64,000 nt of DNA from Symsagittifera roscoffensis (taxonomy: Eukaryota; Xenacoelomorpha; Acoela; Convolutidae), in the NCBI RefSeq assembly GCF_963678635.1, contig NC_087064.1, positions 74,277,465 through 74,341,464 of the forward strand, given 5' to 3'. The notes under the pieces were generated by a model that worked only from the letters and a program-made list of their open reading frames with translations, ran no database searches and was not told the origin of the DNA. The translations under genes were made by a program, and so were the position numbers. Of this stretch, positions 58,721-64,000 are shown in pieces. The stretch's first letter is position 1; each line of letters starts with the position of its first letter.

Positions 58721-61700
58721 TCAGGCTCCCAACCCTTCTAGCATGCTGTCTGTCCTTTCAAATCCCTCCTGTCCCTTCACTTCCTGAGTCCAGAAGGTTT
58801 CCAGAGTAATCTGACACATTCTGTTCACAAACTCAGCGGTCTTTTCTCCGGCATTTTCCGCCAGGTTCACCTCCTTCAACAAGTAGGCATGTATCTTCGT
58901 GATAATTACGGGGCCTTGCTGAAAAGCATCTGCACCCAATGCCGCTACTCTAGGATTCAGGTGTAGCCACTGGTTGGCTTCCGGCTTGGTTCTCAGAACC
59001 ATCGCCTCCAGATGAGCTCTCGTCTCTTGTGAGTTTTTTCTTCTTGTGTCTTCACTCGCTACTTCCATTGCTCGGAACCATAAGTCGTTGGACATTGCCG
59101 TGATCACTCGATGGTCGTCGTCTATTCCCGGTTTCAGTTTGAGTTGCCGACTGAAGTTGGACAGTTCCAACCCCAGCACTTCGTCCAACACTAACATGTG
59201 TAGCGCGTGGTCCTTGAATCCTCTCATCGCGTTTGAGATATCTGACCATACTGCAGGCAGTTCAGCCTTAAGTGGCCTCAGGTTCTCCAATTCTATCATG
59301 CGATTCGGGGCCGATATGATCACATCATATTTTCCTTCCGAAAGTAAGGCTACCATTGCATACACAAACTTCATTCCATCCGGGAGATGTGCATATCCCG
59401 GAGACAACGCGAATACTACTCTCAACGCCACTTTATTGAATGACCCTTCCTTCATCGCATCCACCACTTCACCCATCGACTCCAGGATGTCTTTTATTGC
59501 TGGCCATACTGCGTTTTCTGCTGTTGCAGGATCTCTGAGCCTGCTCAGAAAACCTCTACTGTGTAGATGGTCATTGATGCCAGCAAACACAATCGTAATT
59601 GGGTTCATTTCTGTCTGCCTTTGTACCCCTATAGCCAAAGACACTGATTGCAATAGGTCTAGGTCAACCGCGGCCAACATTATGACTTCCGGCCAAAACA
59701 AAGACTTGAAGGTGTACACGAACTCTGAATTCGCTACTACCATGATTTTGGCCTTCCTCATCTCTGCTTTGTCATAGGCGGCGAAGATGGTCTCATCTTT
59801 CTTTATCGCTGTCAATCCGCCATATCTCTGGGCATCACCATCTTGGTTCACTAGTTTTGGGTACACTCTCTCCTTCACATGACCAGGTGGTGTCGTCAGC
59901 TGTCTGAATATCTTCACGTGTTGTCCAATCGGTGCTCTCGCCGTCAGGAATCTTCCTGGTCTCTCTTCACGATTCCCCTCATCATGGTTCAATCTCACAT
60001 CTTGCAACGGTCTCGCATTCACTGGTCCCATCGTGTTGTTAGAGGGCAGTCCCTCCAAATCAGCAAATCTCAAGGCCGTCGTGGAGCTGAAATTTATGCT
60101 AGCGGCTATCAACCAGTCTACGCCGGTTATCGAGTACAATTTGCTGACGGATAGCGTCGCTCCATTCAACATCCTCCTTGCATCTTCGATGAAGCTTACT
60201 CTCTGGAGATCCAGCTTCATTAGTTCGTCTTTGTATATATGCCAAGGAGACGGTATGGACCTCGACCACAACAATGAGCCTCTGCTCGGTCTTTCCTCTC
60301 GACTGGTACTCGTCGTCTCCGATCTAGTGTCCGATCTAGATGTGCCGGCTACTTCTTCGATTGGTTGGTTGACAGGTCCTATCCTTCTCCTAGGATGAAT
60401 TGTTCTCCTCATCGGTGCTTCTCCCAACCGATCCTGCACGTCTGTTCTTCGACCTGGTTCGCTGGAGCTTTGTTGCCGGTAATTCGTGACGGCTGGGACC
60501 GTACCCAGGCGTGTTTCCAGGCTAGGAGGCACAAAGGTGGTAATTACCGCATCACTCACCGTTCCCCCTTCCTTCAGCACTCCTGTGTCAAAGAGTTCTG
60601 CTTCCAGCTCCTCCAATCGTTCTTGGAAGACTCGATTCAACCAAGCTTGTCCTTCGATACTGTCGAAGTGGATGCCATCCGTGGTCAGTCTGGCCTGATC
60701 CATGGCTCTCAACTCATGCTCAATGTCCATGAGGATCATCCTTCCGGCATTTCGATTTGCTAGGTTCCTCAAGATGTTGTTCCATCTCATGACTCCCTCA
60801 TTGTGCCTCCTTCCTGAAGCTGTCAGGCTTCTCGTATTCATTGGCACAGTGCAAACGGTCAGTACCGCGCAACTGAACTTCTGCCAGAGAGTAGTAAACA
60901 AACACACCATCATTGACTCCCACAGTGCTTCCTGCTCCTCTGATCCTCTGGAGATATCATTCGTCCCAACTAAGATCATCACATTGGGAATCTTCCCTGG
61001 ATTCATCAGTTCCACCATCCGATATAATTGGGCTATTGTCTCGCCTCCAAAGGCCGTCACCGTGGTGACCCACGAGGTCCTCAAATTCGACAGCACTCTG
61101 ACTAAACTGTCTCCCAATATCAGGTGAGATGTCCCGAGTGGTGGTTGCTGCAGGTTCACAGCCGGGCTCCAGGTAGCTCGATTGAAGCAGGCCCTCGGAT
61201 CTGTCTCCGGAACTCCCGTGAAATTATACTTCAATTGATTATTCTTCTGCACGTCCATTACACGAGACACTTTCTTCGCTGGCATCTTTCGTACTTTCCT
61301 CTCTGAGATTCTCGAGCTCCCCATGAGTGGTGTCACGTTACTTATCCCTTGTCTGATCACGGTCTGGGAGAGTTGTACTCTGCCCGTATCGTCAATCGTT
61401 CCATAGGGTGCAGTCACCCCGGAACCTGGCGCATTCTTGTTAGCGACCAGTCGTCCAGCTGTCTCTATCAGTTTCCTCACTGTCTGTTCTACGACGGGGT
61501 CACCCAAGGTGTCACTAGGATCCGGGATCGTTACTCGATTTGTCTCTGCTGGAGGTCGTGTCTCCGTTGTTTGACTCATTTCTCGAGGCGTCAAGAGCTC
61601 CATCGGGGACTGCCCACGAGGAATATCCCTTGCAGGTATCACTTTCTCCACAGCCGTTGTCAACGCCACCTGCTCCGATCGCTCTTTGTATTCCTGCCTT

Positions 61701-62338
61701 AAGCGTTCGATCTCTTGACCCTGCTTTTTGTTGCAGTCTTCAAACAACTTTCTCCACATGTCCCAATCTTCCTCCATCTGGAGTATGCTTCTGGTCATCT
61801 CGTCCAGCTCCTTCTTCGTACTTCTCAGCTGATCGTTCATCTCGTCCAGATCTTGTATGGTTTGGTTCGTCTGAACCTTCTGTGTTACTTTCGCCCTTTT
61901 TGGTGGCACAGCTGCTCTCAGTTGTGAACCAGACGAGGTCGCCTCGCTGTTCATCTCCCGATGCATTCTCGTCAGCCCAGGTTTAGGCTTAGAGGGCATT
62001 GGCATCTCACCTGGTTGGTAAGTCCTAGAACTTCCCAATCCAGGCTCATTCGCCAAGTCACTCCCTGAGAGAGCCCCGTTTCTCCACCTCATCACTCTCA
62101 TGTTCGGGCGGTCTAGTACTCCTCTTTCTCCATATGCTGCCATCAACAGGACTTCCGTGGGGCGGTCCCCACGGTTGTCGTGCCCCAAGATGTTGATCAG
62201 GGCGGTCAGCAACATGACCACCTCTGGGTCCTCCAGAGCGAAGTCTCGTTCGATCAGCCGACGATAGATCGCATCTACCATCGGTCCTACATATGCCTCT
62301 GCCAGGTCCATCAATTCATCCAGGTTGAACTTGTCCAT
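58721..62338 (-). CDS. ORF3: two SGNH-hydrolase-like domains (1205 residues)
   Basis: Opens at ATG 62336-62338 (MDKFNLDELMDLAEAY) and is uninterrupted to TGA 58721-58723. Residues ~160-240 form a coiled coil (DLDEMNDQLRSTKKELDEM). Residues ~400-570 are an SGNH/GDSL hydrolase domain: nucleophile Ser in GDSLV (~409), Gly in FGGETI, Asn in GTNDIS (~456), and Asp/His in DGIHF (~551-555), so all four blocks are present. A Pro/Arg-rich linker follows. Residues ~860-1050 look like a second SGNH-like domain with FAGINDHL in place of GTND and no clear nucleophile. The family hydrolyses esters, often acetyl or lipid esters; the target here is unknown. The ORF occupies the env position but shows no signal peptide or membrane span. 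Confidence 0.82.
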   Translation of the reverse strand: MDKFNLDELMDLAEAYVGPMVDAIYRRLIERDFALEDPEVVMLLTALINILGHDNRGDRPTEVLLMAAYGERGVLDRPNMRVMRWRNGALSGSDLANEPGLGSSRTYQPGEMPMPSKPKPGLTRMHREMNSEATSSGSQLRAAVPPKRAKVTQKVQTNQTIQDLDEMNDQLRSTKKELDEMTRSILQMEEDWDMWRKLFEDCNKKQGQEIERLRQEYKERSEQVALTTAVEKVIPARDIPRGQSPMELLTPREMSQTTETRPPAETNRVTIPDPSDTLGDPVVEQTVRKLIETAGRLVANKNAPGSGVTAPYGTIDDTGRVQLSQTVIRQGISNVTPLMGSSRISERKVRKMPAKKVSRVMDVQKNNQLKYNFTGVPETDPRACFNRATWSPAVNLQQPPLGTSHLILGDSLVRVLSNLRTSWVTTVTAFGGETIAQLYRMVELMNPGKIPNVMILVGTNDISRGSEEQEALWESMMVCLFTTLWQKFSCAVLTVCTVPMNTRSLTASGRRHNEGVMRWNNILRNLANRNAGRMILMDIEHELRAMDQARLTTDGIHFDSIEGQAWLNRVFQERLEELEAELFDTGVLKEGGTVSDAVITTFVPPSLETRLGTVPAVTNYRQQSSSEPGRRTDVQDRLGEAPMRRTIHPRRRIGPVNQPIEEVAGTSRSDTRSETTSTSREERPSRGSLLWSRSIPSPWHIYKDELMKLDLQRVSFIEDARRMLNGATLSVSKLYSITGVDWLIAASINFSSTTALRFADLEGLPSNNTMGPVNARPLQDVRLNHDEGNREERPGRFLTARAPIGQHVKIFRQLTTPPGHVKERVYPKLVNQDGDAQRYGGLTAIKKDETIFAAYDKAEMRKAKIMVVANSEFVYTFKSLFWPEVIMLAAVDLDLLQSVSLAIGVQRQTEMNPITIVFAGINDHLHSRGFLSRLRDPATAENAVWPAIKDILESMGEVVDAMKEGSFNKVALRVVFALSPGYAHLPDGMKFVYAMVALLSEGKYDVIISAPNRMIELENLRPLKAELPAVWSDISNAMRGFKDHALHMLVLDEVLGLELSNFSRQLKLKPGIDDDHRVITAMSNDLWFRAMEVASEDTRRKNSQETRAHLEAMVLRTKPEANQWLHLNPRVAALGADAFQQGPVIITKIHAYLLKEVNLAENAGEKTAEFVNRMCQITLETFWTQEVKGQEGFERTDSMLEGLGA

Positions 62339-62728
62339 TCTATTCTTTTCAAGTTTGATTTGATTCGATTCTTTGACTCAAAGGAGTAATTTAAATGATC
62401 AATCAGGATCTAGAAAAGAAATCACGAATGTCACACTTGTTAGTTTCACCTTAACATATATCGTTAAAATTTGCTTAAAACAGTTCAGATAAAAAGATAT
62501 TTATCCTAAAATTTGTTAAAATCAATTGGTTTCTAAAGTTTTGGAATTCGACCTAAGATTGGACAGTCCAAACTTTGGATCTATTCCCAAGATCGTCATC
62601 TAGTTGTTCATGGTCACCAACCCCTACTTACCCATGATCTTAATAACCTAACACATAACATAACATAACACACATCTCACACAATACACACAACTTAATC
62701 TTTGGCCTAACACTCTTTCGCACTTCAC

Positions 62729-63295
62729 TCAGCCTATACTTAAATAATATTTCTTATGTAGATATACTTGTATGTTTGTATCAGAGAATATCACGTGTAC
62801 AAGCGCGTACAATTCCCGAGGATGCAGTCTTCCTCTGTTTGGATCGTACACTGGAAGCGAGAGCTCCTTCACGTCCATTTCCACAAGGAAGTCCCTCAGC
62901 CTCGTCAAAGACAAGACTAGGTTTTCTGTGTCCACGTGCTGCTTCTCTGTCGCCCTCGTTACCAAGAAGCATAAGTACTTTCCCGGTATCTGCGACACCG
63001 CCGGAGGTAAGGCTGCTACGCCCCCTATCCCTGGTCTTTGCTTCCAAAGGAATTCCACGTTTTTGTATTCTCTCTTAAAGTCTGCCGCTAACGCTGTCCT
63101 AAAACTCATGTCTGCGGTGATTGTTATCGCACATGTTCTGTTTGTGAGTATGAAATCACTGTCTGTTAGTATTATGTTACTTGAATATTCATTTGGTAAA
63201 ATAAAATATGACTCAACCACCCTGCCTATGTCAGGTTTCTTAGGTTCTTCGCCTGTTTCTGCTTCTAACTCTCCTGTTTCTCTTGCTATTCTCAA
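62729..63295 (-). CDS. Macro-like domain segment (reverse copy)
   Basis: Same region as 35470-36040: SFRTALAADFKREYKNVEF, GGVAALPPAVSQIPGKYLCF and IFSDTNIQVYLHKKYY, ending at TGA. In this copy an A run is eight long rather than seven, placing the domain one frame from the integrase linker. Its own frame is intact and differs from the forward copy at only a few residues. Confidence 0.8.
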   Translation of the reverse strand: MRIARETGELEAETGEEPKKPDIGRVVESYFILPNEYSSNIILTDSDFILTNRTCAITITADMSFRTALAADFKREYKNVEFLWKQRPGIGGVAALPPAVSQIPGKYLCFLVTRATEKQHVDTENLVLSLTRLRDFLVEMDVKELSLPVYDPNRGRLHPRELYALVHVIFSDTNIQVYLHKKYYLSIG

Positions 63296-64000
63296 TTTTT
63301 TTTATTATCAGGTTTTCAGTGTGGGTAAGTCCTACCCCCACTCCCCGGACAAAAATATCCATCGGCGTCCCCGTCGATCGCATACCGGACATCAAGTCAA
63401 GGTTAGAAGCTGGAATGAGAAGTTGTCCTTCCTGGGCAGCCCAGGAAGGATCATCTCGTTCGGTCTTAATGTATTTCGCGCTTTCACGATCTACGTCTTG
63501 AATCGTAACGCTGGTCTTTTTAGGGTCTGATGTCATTTCGTTCAGCCACTCTAAGACACGCAGGTTCGTCAGGTCTTGTTCATTTGACTGCTGTTGCTCA
63601 TCGTCGAATTCTACCTCGGGTTTCGACCAGTCGTCAACCCACTCATCGTTGTGATCATCGACTATGTCAATGTCTTGTGACACGGTTATTTCCTCTAAAC
63701 CCACTACTTCCTCCACTATTTTCTTTAGATCTATCCTATCCACTACAAAGTCGTCACCGTAAGGATTGCATTTCTTTCTTGGTCTCGTCCCGTCCTTCTG
63801 ACGAGTCCGCATCGTGAACGGAAGATCTGGTTCCAAGTTCTTGGGAACCTCTATCTGTTCGGGATCCTGCCAATCCTCTTCTGCGTAGGGTAAGGTTTCA
63901 TCGTCCGCTTCGATCTGTTCGTTTGGATCCAGGTCCAATGGTGTATCCGTACCTTCCTCTACGACTTCGTTTCCATCGTTCTTCTCCCTGGTGCCTTTTT
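63240..64000 (-). CDS. pol: Integrase C-terminal linker (reverse copy, partial)
   Basis: Acidic linker after the GPF module, matching forward 34830-35460 (DPNEQIEADDETLPYAEEDW, PSWAAQEGQLLIPASNLDL, IFVRGVGVGLTHTENLIIKK). It runs off the window at 64000; the catalytic integrase domains lie outside. The frame is lost at the A8 run near 63300. Confidence 0.8.
   Translation of the reverse strand, partial: KGTREKNDGNEVVEEGTDTPLDLDPNEQIEADDETLPYAEEDWQDPEQIEVPKNLEPDLPFTMRTRQKDGTRPRKKCNPYGDDFVVDRIDLKKIVEEVVGLEEITVSQDIDIVDDHNDEWVDDWSKPEVEFDDEQQQSNEQDLTNLRVLEWLNEMTSDPKKTSVTIQDVDRESAKYIKTERDDPSWAAQEGQLLIPASNLDLMSGMRSTGTPMDIFVRGVGVGLTHTENLIIKKIENSKRNRRVRSRNRRRT

Larger units (their letters stand above)
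57616..64000 (-). mobile_element. Giant Ty3-type element, second copy, partial, reverse
   Basis: On the minus strand this matches the 3' part of the forward element: integrase linker and macro-like region (64000-62729), spacer, a long ORF3 (62338-58721 and beyond) and the purine-rich 3' tail. Similarity stops near 57616 inside the 3' untranslated region, with no LTR. The 5' portion lies outside the window. It retains about 2.5 kb of ORF3 that the forward copy has lost. Confidence 0.93.

Noticed and set aside
58721-62338. ORF3 as an envelope glycoprotein gene
   Set aside because: Despite its env-like position, no signal peptide, furin-like site or membrane span is visible, and SGNH motifs dominate.
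60033-62389. Several plus-strand ORFs of 100-150 codons across 59-62.4 kb
   Set aside because: All lie antisense to the 1205-codon ORF3 and show no independent coding motifs.

Overview
This window looks like nuclear DNA from an invertebrate animal. It is AT-rich and its genes are split by GT-AG introns. It holds three host genes: a WD-repeat gene, a UDP-glycosyltransferase and a GNAT acetyltransferase. Most of the rest is transposons from many superfamilies: hAT, Ty3-type LTR elements, a non-LTR LINE, a Penelope-like element, tRNA-like SINE heads and a minisatellite. The UGT and GNAT families and the mix of elements would suit an arthropod or another small invertebrate. I cannot place it more closely from sequence alone.

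Layout. (1) 430-10339, minus strand: a WD40-repeat gene. A complete hAT transposon (1052-3805, 8-bp target duplication) sits in an intron. A later 2979-bp tandem duplication copied the 3' half of that hAT together with two WD40 exons; the extra exon pair is in frame. (2) 8529-16020: degenerate tandem repeats, a 2-kb tandem duplication and tRNA-like heads. (3) 16076-45000, minus strand: a UDP-glycosyltransferase in five exons whose phases all agree (about 553 residues). Its first intron is 24 kb. It contains a hAT element with 8-bp target duplications now 19.4 kb apart (21641-41080), and inside that a LINE fragment and a 17.7-kb Ty3-type retroelement (22527-40267). A Penelope-like remnant follows at 41590-42730. 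(4) 46688-51709, plus strand: a GNAT acetyltransferase gene, 3' end not reached. Its third intron is filled by a 2-kb satellite built on the heptamer GCGAAGC. (5) 51900-57110: a dead second Ty3 element whose integrase is split by a solo LTR of the giant element. (6) 57616-64000, minus strand: a second, partial copy of the giant element.

The giant element is the most interesting object. Beyond gag, protease, RT, RNase H and integrase, its integrase reading frame runs on into a C-terminal macro-domain-like region resembling the TARG1/OARD1 type of ADP-ribose hydrolase. A third long reading frame, where env would lie, carries an SGNH/GDSL hydrolase domain with all four blocks in the 3' copy, and a second, weaker SGNH-like domain. 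It has a 2.9-kb leader studded with an AATCCGGAGGGGTC-like motif, conserved hairpins in the LTR, and apparently 3-bp target duplications. The full-length copy has very similar LTRs, so it is young, yet it carries several frameshifts, stops and a 2.5-kb deletion.
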